Translations under genes and position numbers: made by a program
Assembly: GCA_025200525.1 (NCBI GenBank)
Contig: CM045762.1
Location: forward strand, 104,434,682 to 104,498,681
Origin: Camellia lanceoleosa
Lineage: Eukaryota; Streptophyta; Magnoliopsida; Ericales; Theaceae
Direction of reading: 5' to 3'
DNA: 64,000 nucleotides
In this document: positions 10,621-21,668 of the stretch, in pieces
Layout of the letters: each line of letters opens with the position of its first letter
How positions within the stretch are numbered: the first letter of the stretch is position 1
Notes under the pieces: generated by a model
Databases searched by the model: none
What the model was told of the DNA's origin: nothing
Seen by the model: only the letters and a program-made list of their open reading frames with translations

Positions 10621-11972
10621 CAGCAGCTTCCAGCTGTGTTTTAGGGTTAGAAAAAATCCTTGGAGAACTCTTGTGTTGTATCTCTCTCCCTTTCTATATT
10701 TCCAAGCTCTAAACACCAAGTTCGAACCCATTTTCTTCATCACCACCAAGCACCACCACCACTACTCCATTTCCAGCATCTTGGGAGGCTTTCCAGCAGC
10801 TAAGAGGCAGCAAATTTGGTCCTAGAAGCAGCCAAGGTTTTGGTCTACGAGAGTAAGCACCCATTTCCCCTTTTGAGCTCCATTTTTGTATCATTTTTCT
10901 ACCCTCCTTTCTTGCTGTTTTGGGCTCCGAACCCAACTGTAATTAGGTCTATTTTGAGCTATTCTACATGTTTGTTGAAGGGTTCAACCCTATTTGAGAT
11001 CACCACCTTGCACTTGTTTCAATATCCTCTTATATGCCATTATTTTGCATTGAATGTTTGGCCTATGTGTGATCTATTTTCGAGCATAATTTAAACTGTA
11101 AGAGGGCCTATTTTGAGCCCCTCTTCAACATTGAAGAAGGGCTCAACCCTGTTTGGGCCCCCTATCTTGCACTTGCTTCATAATCTCTTCTATTTACCGT
11201 AAATTTGCATGATTTGTTTGGCCTACATATAATCTGTTTCGGAGCATGTCATTAACTGTGAGTAGGCTTATCTTGTTTCCCTCTACAACATTTTAGAAGG
11301 TATCAACCTTGTTGGGGGTCTCCATGTTATACTTGTTATTATACCCCTCTTTGACCCCCATTTTTGCATGCTTTTTAAAGCTTATCTAGCTTCTGTTTTT
11401 GGCCATCATCAGAGCTGGAAAGAGTCATATTTTGGTCTTCTTGACATATTTAATTAAGGGTATTTTCTTGTTTGATGAATGTTTGGCCTACTTCATGTTA
11501 TACCCTCTTGTGGCCTATTTCTTGCATGGCATTTTTGGCACGTTTGCATGCTGATTTTGGGGATGTCATATACTGAAAATGTGCATATTTTTAGTCCCTC
11601 TTCAGTGTTGTAGAAGGGAATTTTTCTGTTTGGGCATTGCACGTATCACTTGCTTCATAGCCTCCCTTGTGGAGCCATTTTTGTATGCCATTGTTGCCCT
11701 ATCTATGCTTGCTGTTTGGCCATGTTTTAGACTAGAAAATGCTTGTTTTGGGGCTGCCTTGCTACTGTATTTTCATTCCATGTCCATATTGTGCATGCAT
11801 TGCATAGCTATAGGCCATTTCGAGTGCCTAAATTCGCATTTCGGGACCATTCCTTGCATTTGGTGTCATTTCGCCATCTTTCGGGACTGTTTTCCCCCAT
11901 ATTTCAGTGCTGAAATTCCATTGGCATGTTTGCATATCATTTTCTATGTCATTTCATGCCTTAATGTCATTG

Positions 11973-12580
11973 CCTCGGTTTGCGTGCCCGTGTGCACGCA
12001 TTTCGAGGCACTTCATTTTCATCTCACGGCCTCTTATGTGAGTGCGGCTGAGGCTCACTCATGTTAGTGTAAGTCCATTTTGCATTCTGTATGCCATTTT
12101 AGTTCCATTGCATTCCGTACGCCATTGCCTCGGTTTGCGTGCCCGTGTGCACGCATTTCAAGGCACTTCATTTTCACCTCCCGGCCTCCTGCGTGAGTGT
12201 GGCTGAGGCTCTCTCATGTTGGTGTAAGCCCATATTGCATCGCGCGTCTCATTTTAGTCCTGTTGCATTCCGTATGCCATTTTCTCGGTTTGCGTGTCGG
12301 TGGGCACGCATTTCGAGACATCTCATTTTAGTCTCATTGTATGTCATATTTTAGGTCGTTTCATGCCTTTATGTCATTGCCTCAGTTTGCGTACCCATGC
12401 GCACGCATTTCGAGGCACTTCTTTTTTTTATCCGACGGCCTCTTATGTGAGTGTGGCCGAGGTCCACTCATGTTAGTGTAAGTCCAATTGCATTGCGTAT
12501 GTCATTTTATGCCTTAGGATCACTTTCTCGGTTTGCGTGCCCGCGTGCAAGCATTCCGAGACATCTCATTTTCATAGCAT
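11973..12580 (+). repeat. Tandem repeats inside the family A LTR, 97-155 bp unit
   Basis: The word (C/T)CTCGGTTTGCGTGCCCG recurs at 11973, 12128, 12283, 12380 (one change) and 12526. Each is followed by CGCATTTCGAG-like and GAGTGNGGC(T/C)GAGG-like sequence. The 63390 region of the third family A copy has the motif only once, so this array is an expansion within this copy. Confidence 0.75.
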
Positions 12581-14331
12581 TGTGTATATTAGGATTGCAT
12601 CTTAGTTGCATTTCATGCATATCATGCATATTGCATTGTGTTCGGGATAAGAGTTAGCCCGGGCACGGGAAACGAGGCGTTGCATTACTCAAGTGACGAA
12701 CGGTCTCAATTCCCAAGTCACCGAGACTCCGGATTGCCCATGATGGAGTTAGGTTTTGTTGTAGCATTCATGTGCATTCATCTCATATTGAGTTGTGCAA
12801 TCCGATTCCTCGGCTATCATACATCGATATGCGTGATTGGTGGCACGAGAATCGAGGCATGCATATATTTGTGAAATACATTGCTATGCCCCTCTCCTGC
12901 TCTCTGTTGCAGCAAAATAAAAAATCAACAACTTTTCGGAGTCTGGCACGCATTTCGAGAAACATCGCAAACAGAGGCTAATTGGCGCATCCTAGTGGAT
13001 TTCCGCGCAAGGCAGCCCAACATGCATCATTTCATTATCCGGAGCAGAGTCAAGGCAGCCCCTGGCTTGCACGCCAATTTTACAGCTTTCTTATTTAATT
13101 TGATAATTAATTAGGAATTTGTATATTTATTATTCGGACTGTATTATTCTTTTATTTCGGACTGTATTATTATTTATTCGGACCTTCTGCGAGAGGGCAT
13201 AATTGTAATAAGTGTGGGTGAGTGTGATGTATGTCTTCCAACCCCCATTTCTTTCTTCCCTTTTATTTACCAGCTTATGATGGTTAGATATAGGGCATAT
13301 TTCGATTGGCATACAGTATGACAGCATGTTTGCATCATTCATCTGTTTTGCACGCACCGGGCTCGGCGCATCATACAAACTGCATTTGTATTTCGATCCC
13401 AAATTGAATACATGATAGCTGTAGCATTCCATATGCCATGTTTAGAATAGCCGAGCCTGCTATAGTTGCATCTTCGCATGTGTTGCATTAGGCAATTCTG
13501 TATATTTAGGATCATGCATGATTTCTAACGAGCTTTTGTTTTGGCTTGGAGTACTCGGTGAGTTTTATGCTTTAGCATCCTTGCATGCGTGTGAGTGACT
13601 GCCATGAATAGCATGCTTACCATGAGGCTAAATGCTTATGTAATATAACTGCCTTGAATGCCTGTGGGTGGAGGTTGAGTTATTTGAATTGGGAGAATTC
13701 ATCAAATGTTTGTTTTAAGCCCACTAGATAGTGGCAAAATTATGTTTTCTAAGCCCACCCGAGGGTGGCAAATCCACGTCTTAGCCTACTTGCGGGTAGC
13801 ACCATCAAACCATTTTCAAACAAACAAACAAACATGAAATGTTTAGTTCCAATTCAGGTGACTCAGTCTATATTTATATGCTGTGTGCATCACATAGTAA
13901 CCTAGGCTAGTAATCGGAATAAGAACTCACAATGTTTTCAAAAACAGATATCATGGTTAGTAGAGGCCGGTCTTTGACCGGGCGAGCGGGGTGCTCACGA
14001 AGTGACCTTCCCCAATCGTACCCAAGTTCCCGAGCCGAGGCAATTTTGGTGATGACGGACACGTGGCCTTTGGCACCGATTCAGGGTTTCCTAAATTTCC
14101 CATTTTAAAATATTTAGGTGGCGACTCTATATCTGGCGAAGCAGTCCATGTTTGGCACTTCTTTCAAAAAAATCTATTTTCAAAACGATTTGCCGGATTT
14201 GGACTCTTCGGTTCAAGATTGAGAACCGTGACATTTGAGTCCTTCGAACTGTAGTGACCCAATATCGAACCAGAACGGGGGGGACTCGCACTCCCTTTCC
14301 CCAGGATGCGTTCGGGGACGTGTACATATAT

Positions 14332-14400
14332 ACAGTCACAAAATGGTTTGAATAAATTCTAGTACTTTTTTCTGTCGCAAAAAAAAAAAAAATTTAAAAA
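14332..14400. other. Spacer with A-tract
   Basis: Short unique stretch ending in CTGTCGC followed by a run of A. The CTGTCGC word resembles CACTA subterminal motifs but stands alone. Confidence 0.3.
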
Positions 14401-15585
14401 ACAATGTCTTCTTACTCTTTTGATGTAACATTTATCTTTTCATTCATTTTTTCATCTTCATGTCTCTCTGTCTCTATCTCTCTCTCTTCTCTTTATCTCT
14501 TTTACTCATCACTCTTTTTTCTCTGTCTGTCTGTTTCTCTCTCTCATTTTCTCTCGGTGTCTCGCGCCTATCTCTCTTCTCTCTCTCTCTCTCATCTGTT
14601 TTCTCTTTCTGTCTCTCTTGTTCATTTCTCTTCTCTCTATCTCTCTCATTTCTTTTCTCTCTCTTTCTTATCTTTCTATCTCTCTCGCCCATTTCTCTTT
14701 TCTCTCTGTCTCTCTCTTTTCTGTGTCTCTCTCTCTCGCTCATCTCTTTTCGCTTTATTTCTCTCTCTTTTTGTATATCTCTCATTCATCTCTTGTTTTT
14801 TCTCTCTTTTTCTATCTTTCCCTCTATCTCTATCTCTCTCTTTCTCTTTATCTCTCTTTCTCTTTCTCTCTCTATCTCTTTTTCTGTCTATCTATCTCCA
14901 TATCTTTCTCTCACTCATCACTCTTCTCTCTCTCTCTCTCTACTTGTCTATTTGTCTATTTCTCCCTCACTATGTTCGCCTTGCTCACTCTCTTACTCCC
15001 ATCTTCTCTATTTATCGAGCTCCTTCTCGATTTATCGATCCACTATAAACGACGTCGTCTTACTCTTTTGAACATTTCTCTTTTCACCAATTTTTTCATC
15101 TTCCTATCTCTCTGTCTCTGTCTCTCTTCTCTTTCCCTCTCTTACTCATCACTCTTCTATGTCTGTCTGTCTCTCCCTTTCTTTATGTGTCTCTATCTAT
15201 CTTCTCTGTCTCTCTCTCACTCATCACTCTTCTCTGTCTGTCCGTTTCTCTCTTTCTCTTTGTGTCTCTGTCTCTCTTCTCTTTCTCTCTCTCACTCATC
15301 ACTTTTTTCTGTCTGCTTGTCTCTCTTTTTCTCTGTATCTCTCGTCCATCTCTCTTCTCTCTATCTCTTTCATCTATTTTATCTCTTTGTCTCTCTTCTT
15401 TTTTTCTCTCTCGCTTTCTCGCTCATCTCTTTCTGTCTCTCTCTCGTTTATCTCTTTTCGCTCTTTTTTTTTTCTCTCTCTATTTCTCTCTTTGTCTATA
15501 TCTTTTCACCCATTTTTTCATCTTTTTCGCTCTATTTTCTTTCTCTCTTTCATTCATCACTCTTCTCTCTCTATCTGTCTATTTG

Positions 15586-15620
<35 letters not shown>

Positions 15621-16370
15621 CTCTCATTCATCTATCTCTTCTCTCATCTCTTTTCTCTCTTTCTTTCTCTCTCTGTGTCTCTCACTCATCTCTCTCTCTC
15701 TCTCACCACTCATCTCCTCTACTACCTTTACCACTACTGCAAACGCCATTTCACTACCACCACTACTACCACGGTCGCCATTTCACCTCTACGACTACCA
15801 TTACTACTACCATCGCCACCACTCTATTACCACCACTACCACTATTGCCACTACTACTACTACCATTACGTCTCTTTCACCCCTGCTACTCCATCTACTC
15901 TACTACTACCACAACTTTACCACTAATCTCCTTCGTCATCACCACCACCTCTACCACCGCCACGATCATCTCTTATCCACCACCTTCACCACTACTGTCG
16001 GTTCCTCTTCTCTACCACAAAATATTATCTCTCTTCTCTCTCTCCCCCACCACTCTTCTCTCTCTCTTCCTCGCTCTGTGTCTGTTTGTCTGTCTCTCTC
16101 TCTTCTCTCTCTCTTTCTTTCTCTCTATGTGTCTGTCTGTCTGCTTGTCTCTCTCCCCTATTGTGTTCACCTTGCTCACTCTCTCCCTCATCTCTTCGCT
16201 ATTTACCGAGCTCTCCACTACAAGAAAATGCACTTTTAGCGACCACTTTGTCTCTCTCTCTCGCTCATCATTTTGTCTCTATCTGTCTGTCTGTCTGTCT
16301 ATCTCTCTCTCTTTCTCTCTCTCTATCTCTCTTCTCTATCTGTCTCTCACTCATCTCTCTCTCACCACCC
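14401..16370. repeat. Pyrimidine-rich low-complexity array with higher-order repeats
   Basis: About 2 kb of TCTC/TGTC-rich sequence with islands such as CTCACTCATCACTCTTCTCT. A longer unit of about 655 bp is visible: 14401 and 15056 both start TCTTACTCTTTTGA, run through an ATTTTTTCATCTTC stretch and a TCTCTCTGTCTCT tract. The landmark CCTTGCTCACTCTCT followed by a T(A/T)TCGAG- or ACCGAGCTC-like word occurs near 14978 and 16170. From 15720 to 16010 the sequence changes to ACC/TAC trinucleotide repeats. Long open frames here are by-products of composition and encode only Ser/Leu-rich runs. Confidence 0.85.
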
Positions 16371-16659
16371 ATCTTCTCTACCACATTCACCACTACTGCA
16401 AATACCATTCCATTATTACCACTACTACCACTGCAAATGCTACATTGACCACAAAAAATTAACTTTATTTTAATGAAAAATATTATCCCTACTTCTACCA
16501 AATAAAAAAAGATAATAATAATTTTTTATTCATTAAAATAAATATGAAACAAATAAATTTTCAACCTGACTAAATGAAAAAATAAAAATAAAAATTCATT
16601 AACTATAAAAAAATTATTTTAATAAAAAATAATTTTTTTTAGCAATGACATCCTCTGTT

Positions 16660-16696
<37 letters not shown>
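16660..16696. repeat. Poly-A run
   Basis: Uninterrupted A-run of about 37 bases following TCCTCTGTTGC. No gene-like body precedes it, so it is not obviously a retroposon tail. Confidence 0.8.
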
Positions 16697-16699
<3 letters not shown>

Positions 16700-16899
16700 A
16701 TTTTATTATTTAAATATTTATTTGTAATGAAAATAAAAATAAAAAAAAAATCCAAAAAAAATTCCATCCCCCCCTCTTCTTTCCTTTCTCGCCCGGTTCC
16801 CCCCTCCCTCTTTCCATTCCCGCTCCCCCCCTCTCCAAAAACCCAAAATCCCCAATCTGTTTCTTGTTTTCCATTCCCGCTCCCCCATCCCCTTCCCCC

Positions 16900-17020
16900 C
16901 AAAAACCCAAAATCCCCAATCTGTTCAGTCTTTGATGGGGCAACCAGGCAAAAGAGAGAGAGAGAGAGAGAGAGAGAAAAGATCATCGATCTCGTGGATC
17001 ATCGATCTCGTCTCCTCCCC

Positions 17021-17058
<38 letters not shown>

Positions 17059-17220
17059 TCACCCTCTTCAAACCCTAATTTCTGCCTCCGATCCATCTCT
17101 CGTCGCTCAATCTTTCACCCTTTGTTTCTCGTTGTGTTTGGGAATCTAGGGTTTTTTTTTCTGTGAAACCCTAAGAAATAATTAAAGAGTGAGGGAGGGA
17201 GGGAGAGAGAGAGGTTTGAT
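16900..17220 (+). other. 5' leader of the captured PP1 fragment
   Basis: Contains an AG microsatellite (about 16953-16978), a duplicated GATCATCGATCTCGT motif, a TC microsatellite (about 17023-17054), then AAACCCTAATTTC and TCTAGGG words typical of plant 5' leaders just before the start codon at 17221. It appears to have been copied together with the exon. Confidence 0.4.
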
Positions 17221-17428
17221 GGCGCAAAATGGGCAGGGGATGGACGCTGCCATTCTTGATGACATCATTAATCGGCTTTTGGAGTTTCGGCAGGTAAGGA
17301 GTGTTCGCCAGGTCCAGGTCCAGCTCTCCGAGGCTGAGATCCGTCAGTTTTGCACCATTTCGAGAGAAATCTTCCTCCAACAACCCAATCTCTTAGAGCT
17401 CGAAGCCCCCCATCAAGATCTGCGGTAA
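17221..17428 (+). pseudogene. First exon of a PP1 catalytic subunit gene (TOPP-like)
   Basis: Encodes [20 protein letters not shown], then [20 protein letters not shown] and PNLLELEAP, the N-terminal helix region of plant type-1 Ser/Thr protein phosphatases, which remove phosphate from Ser/Thr. Intact PP1 has about 310-330 residues; here only about 66 match. The frame fails at EAP: a run of six C (17406-17411) replaces the expected five, shifting the usual IKICG to HQDLR. The shifted reading ...ATC AAG ATC TGC G runs straight into GTAAAAG, the position of the usual first intron donor. The catalytic GDIHG, GDYVDRG and GNHE motifs are absent. A faint echo of ATTCATGGG and a FPP-like stretch occurs near 17605-17665 but is too weak to call. 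Likely a captured gene fragment. Confidence 0.82.
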
Positions 17429-19655
17429 AAGTTTCATCTTTTTCTTTGTTTATGTTATGTAACTCTGTATTTGTTTGCTATTGGTTTTGGGTTTGTAAGA
17501 TTTTTGTTTGATTGTGGGTTGTTCTTATCTTGGTTACACACATACATATATCCGTAGTTGTTTTTGTTTTTGATTGTTTTTTATCAGGAAGAGGACAGTC
17601 CAAATTCATGGGAAAAAATGAGGGATTTGTGTATAAGCGTTATAACCAGTTATTCCCCAATGATTCTTTGTACCCAACAAGGTATATCTATCTGTTTATG
17701 GACCTTGCTTGTGCGCTTGTGCTTTTTTTTTTGCAATTCCTGATCTGGGTTTGCTTTTTTATATATGCATAAACAATGGTAGAGAGGGATTTGATAGGAC
17801 AATTGATGTCTCTATTTGAAATTTAATTTAATTTAATTTTTTAAAATTTATGTGTGGGGATTTTTTTGTTTATTTTTTTGATCTTGATGGTTACTGATGA
17901 AATGTCTAAACAAGGGTAGAGAGGATGGTAGAATGGTTGATGTCTTTATTTGAAGATTATTTTATTTTTAAAATAGAAATTGAAATTTGTAACCACTCTC
18001 TCTCCTATTTCAAATAGTGAATCTGGGTTGGATGATTATGTTGTTGTTATTGCTTTAGATGGATGGTTGATCAATTTTTTCTATCTATATTTGATGTTTG
18101 ATTTGTTTTTCATATCATTTTGTTCAATGATGATTTTGGGTTTTAGGTGTGAAGTCTCAGTTGGAGTATCTTCAGCAGGGCTTGCCAGGTAATGTTTCTT
18201 ATAACTTTGTGATTGCCTACCAGAACATAAATGGGTAAAAAGGATAAAAACAGTTATTTTCTTTGCTTTTGGTGGAAATGTGACCTTGCTATTTCTATTT
18301 CATCATTGAAATTAAACTTGCTTGCTGTTGGTTTTGGGTTTATTAAACTTGCTTGCTTTCTTTCTAAATTGGGAGCTTTGAAGAACTTGGGTTGGTCTTC
18401 TCATGGCACATATTGGTGGGCATCATTTCTCTGGAGGGTCTCTATCAGGTTTGAGATTTTTATGTATTCAAATTAAATCCTATCATATGATTTTGCAATT
18501 AGTTGGAGTGTTTAATATCTGAATGGTGGTGGTTTATTGCTTATTGTTTGTGCCCACTTCACTACCAATTATAAGTGGTTGGAACTAAGAATTATGTAAT
18601 GAAGTTTTTTGACTGAAACTTGTTCTTTAATTGCTCTCTGTTTGGTTGGTCTACCATAATTAGAGACCCAGTATTTCAATATCTTGGCACTAAAGAAAAA
18701 TAAATAAAATAATTAAGGCTCAAGCAAGACCAGTTGAATTCCTTGTTTAGTTAAATAAGATCTAGTTGTTAGATAAATACAATACTTCTTGACGTCATTA
18801 GGGATGGATGCATCACTTATCTATTGCAGAAAAAGTATTTAGAACCATAATTGTTTTCGAGAACCCAAAATAATTCATATACTGTCCCACAGTGGAGGCC
18901 TCATCGTGCATATGTATGTCATGTAATCATATATCAGCGAATAAGCATTCTCCCTCACATTCTTGTCAGAATAACTTTTTTTCTTCTCTTCTTTTTTCAT
19001 TTTAAAATTTTAAAATTTTGACAAATAGACTGCCTAATACTATATATCAAATGACAATAGTAAGAGATGTAATTAGAAGGCTGTGATTGGTGGGCTTTGC
19101 CTAGAGTTACATTATTTTGTCAAGTTCATTTCTTTGAGACATCTTCTTTCTTTGTGGGTTGATACAATTTTGCATAATTTCTATTACATCATTTGTATGA
19201 TGCTTCAGCTGAATTATTATGTTTGCCTTTTTATCAGTGAATTAAGGTATGAACTCTTCATCAACTCAATTTGCCACTTCAGGAATGATGGGTTTATATG
19301 AGAGACAAATTTTTTAGAAGTGGGCGCACCAATAAATTTTGTAAAATCTAGTCAATTCCTGTATATTTTTGTGTTCATTCATGTATTTGGTTTCTAGATT
19401 CGTAGTAAAACTCTTTCCGGATAAACCACAAACCTAGAAAAAGTGTCCACAAAAATAAAATGTAAGATGTAGATCAATGAATCGTTGGTCTACATATTTT
19501 ATTTTCTACAATTAAAAAAATGTCTAGCATTACTCTATATTTTAACACCCACCAACCACTTTATGGTTTTTTATTATAATTCCCCACTCCTGAGGTTTGG
19601 AAACCAAATCAAGTAACCATCACAATCTTATAACAAATTATTGGTTAATTTACAG
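17429..19655 (+). other. Intron-like DNA between the two captured exons
   Basis: T-rich sequence like plant introns. Two further stretches have intron-like borders: 17589-17682 (after ATCAG, before GTATAT) and about 18149-18189 (after TTTTAG, before GTAATG; frame VKSQLEYLQQGLP). Neither has a family assignment. They could be further captured exons from other genes. Confidence 0.35.
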
Positions 19656-19880
19656 GTAATAAAGCTCAAGGAATAGCTTTTCGAGGCAGAGAAGGAGATA
19701 CAGAGGCTACTGGAGAGAAGTGATGGTGTTTCAAGCAACAGTCCGGCTTCATTGTTCTCCATGGAAGCCATGGATCCACCTCCTTTTCTAGGAAAGTTTG
19801 GGATGGAAGGGTTTGGAAATATTTTTTATGTGCCAGAAAACAATTACAATCATGGCATGCATTGGGTTAATCTTATATGA
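19656..19880 (+). pseudogene. Last exon of an HD-Zip class I gene (HB21/40/53-like)
   Basis: After an acceptor (TTTACAG) the frame reads VIKLKE, stop, LFEAEKEIQRLLERSDGVSS and NSPASLFSMEAMDP. It then continues through PPFLGKFGMEGFGNIFYVPE and ends at HGMHWVNLI. This matches from memory the C-terminus of the HB21/HB40/HB53 branch of HD-Zip I transcription factors: the end of the leucine zipper (LKEQL.EAEREIQRL), an acidic tail and a Trp-containing end. The homeodomain and most of the zipper are missing. A TAG stop replaces the expected Gln after KE. A fragment of a transcription-factor gene and not a working gene; it sits on the same strand as the PP1 exon, 2.2 kb downstream. Confidence 0.8.
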
Positions 19881-19939
19881 TATGTAATTAAAGCAATTCT
19901 AGTATTAATGTAGCTAGTGACCATCTTATGTACATCTTT

Positions 19940-19946
19940 TTTTCTA

Positions 19947-19977
<31 letters not shown>
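19940..19977. repeat. Poly-T run
   Basis: Mostly T with one short interruption, downstream of the HD-Zip exon. Confidence 0.8.
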
Positions 19978-20269
19978 GGCCCTTGGCTTTGTTTTTATGT
20001 TGTAGTGTTTCAGTGGTACTTTACATTTGACTAGAAGATGGAATTGTTAATGTTAGAATATAACTTGCTTTTTAATTATGGATGAATTTTTATTTATATA
20101 TTGGACTTTTTATATTATTATATAATTATTGGTTTTTTTTTATAGTTATTTTTCATTTACTACAGGTCATTTTCATATTTTTAATAATTTTATTACAGGT
20201 TTTTTTTTTCTGTTTTAATTTTTTTTTTAATTTTTTAATTTGTTTTTTAATTTTATATATTGGACTTTT

Positions 20270-20700
20270 TGCGACGGCACTTATACTGTCGCAAAAGGTA
20301 GGGAATATAATTGAAAATAAGGTCTTTAGCGACGGTATCATAGCCGTCGACAATAGTCATTAGCGATGGCTCAGGTTGCTGTCTCAAATAGACTTTTAGC
20401 GACGGTATTTTTGGCGTCATAAAAACCTTTATAGCAACTTAATCTTGTGCGTCATAAAAACTCAGATTTTCATCCATTATTGGCGACAAAAATTTGCCGT
20501 CGCAAAAAAGGAACTTTCCCGTCGCAAAAGCAAAGACGACGGCACGTGCCGTCGCTAAAACCCTTTTGCAACCCCTTTTGTTGCGACCCCTACTTGCCGT
20601 CGCAAAAAATCATTTTACCATCACAAAAACCTTTTGAGACGGTATTTGGGGTATTTGCAACGGCGTTTTGCCGTCGCAAAAAACAATTTTTTTTGTAGTG
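20270..20700. repeat. CACTA subterminal repeat region and right terminus
   Basis: At least ten copies of GCGACGG / CCGTCGC motifs in both orientations, for example at 20270, 20330, 20400, 20500, 20545, 20600 and 20671. They end in TTTTTTGTAGTG at 20700. Such arrays bind transposase in known En/Spm elements. It is flanked on the right by ATCCGAAG. Confidence 0.8.
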
Positions 20701-21309
20701 ATCCGAAGACCAACTATTCCAATATAATACATGTTTGCTTGGTAATTATTCCATCCCTACTTGTTCTTGTTCAATACATGCCAATCTTTATTATCACATG
20801 ACATGTACGCGCCGTGGTACTTATTCTACGCACTATTCACTGATTGGAATTTTCTACCAATTTTGTTCACAAGTCTTCTAAATATATTGGAGTAAACTAC
20901 CAATAAGTTATAATAATTGGATTTAATTTCTATCAAATTCTGTTGAAAATAATTTCTAATAAAATCATCGTTAAAAATTGATAATTAGTAACTTTTTTTG
21001 CCACGAATTTTATAAAGTGTCTCTAAATCTTACAATTAGCGATGTTTTTTGTGACGAATTTTTTAAATTATCGCTGAAAGTTAAAAATTAGTGATTTTTT
21101 TTTTTTGTGATGGTTTTTTTAAACTGTTGCTAAAACTTATAATTACTGATATTTTTTGTAACAATTTTTAAACTGTTGCTGAAAATTATTAATTAGTAAC
21201 GTTTTTTAATAGAGTTTGGTGGAAAAAGTCTTTAATTATCATAGGACCTATTCGACAATAAGTCCACCTATTAGGACCTACATGTAAGTCTCCCAATATA
21301 TTGATTAAC
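20701..21309. other. AT-rich DNA with a decayed subterminal-type repeat
   Basis: About 20960-21203 holds four diverged copies of a roughly 55-60 bp unit of the form TTAGCGATGTTTTTTGTGAC then GAATTTTTTAAA and a TCGCTGAAA-like word. It looks like a leftover of another CACTA element. The region ends with CCCAATATATTGATTAAC, the left flank of the next element. Confidence 0.5.
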
Positions 21310-21668
21310 CACTACCAAAAAAAAAAAAAAAATTAAGGCTTTAGATACCAGAATTTAGGGAATTATTTTTTAGGGACCAAATATTTTTGTTACAAAAAAT
21401 ATCGTTATTATATTTTTAGTAATGAAAATTGAACATTAGTGATGAATTATTATCCTTTTAGGACCAAATTTTTTGTCTAAAAAAATAAACCATTTTGAAA
21501 CCAAATTATTTTATTTCTAAAAGTCTATTTATATATTTTTAAAATTTTGTCACTAAAAGCCTTGTTTTTTACTTTTCGAGACGACTTTTTAGCGACTATC
21601 TTCATGACAATAGAAATTGATGTATAAATACATTTTGCAACAAAATTTTCACTTTCACAGACCAAAAA

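Larger units (their letters stand above)
9438..14326 (+). mobile_element. Solo LTR, family A, 4.9 kb
   Basis: Begins TGTAGACACCCC and ends GGGACGTGTACA, flanked on both sides by TATAT (9433-9437 and 14327-14331), a perfect 5-bp target duplication. No second LTR or internal region lies between the flanks, so it is a solo LTR, or conceivably a coding-free element. Related copies occur at 48379-52086 (reversed) and 61591-64000. Near the 3' end it contains AGGTGGCGACTCTATATCTG followed by about 200 bp. Resemblance to the long LTRs of Ogre/Tat-type gypsy elements is from memory and not verified. An internal duplication places similar 110-bp modules at about 10050 and 10240 (each with GCGCGGCTTCAC and GTTGGAAAG- or ATTGGAAAG-type words). 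Open frames inside are short and show no family features. Confidence 0.9.
16216..20700 (+). mobile_element. Putative gene-fragment-carrying CACTA element (limits uncertain)
   Basis: The right end is clear: GCGACGG-type subterminal motifs finish in TTTTTTGTAGTG at 20700. A candidate left end, CACTACAAGAAAATGCAC followed by TTTTAGCGACC, stands at 16216 inside the low-complexity array. Between them lie single exons of two unrelated plant genes (PP1 and HD-Zip I) in the same orientation, as in transposons that capture host fragments. Against pairing: the flanks are CTC and ATC rather than a shared 3-bp duplication, and the two ends differ beyond CACTACAA. I hold the right terminus as well supported and the left limit as a guess. 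Confidence 0.45.

Noticed and set aside
11579..12067. Open frame of 162 codons with Cys and Phe richness
   Set aside because: Inside the family A LTR; the frame is not kept in the third copy, and composition explains the hydrophobic look.
14618..16462. Open frame of 614 codons, Ser/Leu-rich, and overlapping frames of 200-350 codons
   Set aside because: They lie in a TCTC-type low-complexity array, occur in several frames at once, and encode only compositional runs.
16660..16696. Poly-A and poly-T runs (also 19940 and 44020) as retroposon tails
   Set aside because: No 5' body or target duplication could be matched to any of them.
17589..17682. Second PP1 exon
   Set aside because: Only an ATTCATGGG word and a weak FPP-like stretch resemble the GDIHG region; stop codons fill the matching frame.
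16213..20703. Firm pairing of the CACTA start at 16216 with the end at 20700
   Set aside because: Flanking triplets differ (CTC and ATC) and the termini differ past CACTACAA; kept only as a tentative element.
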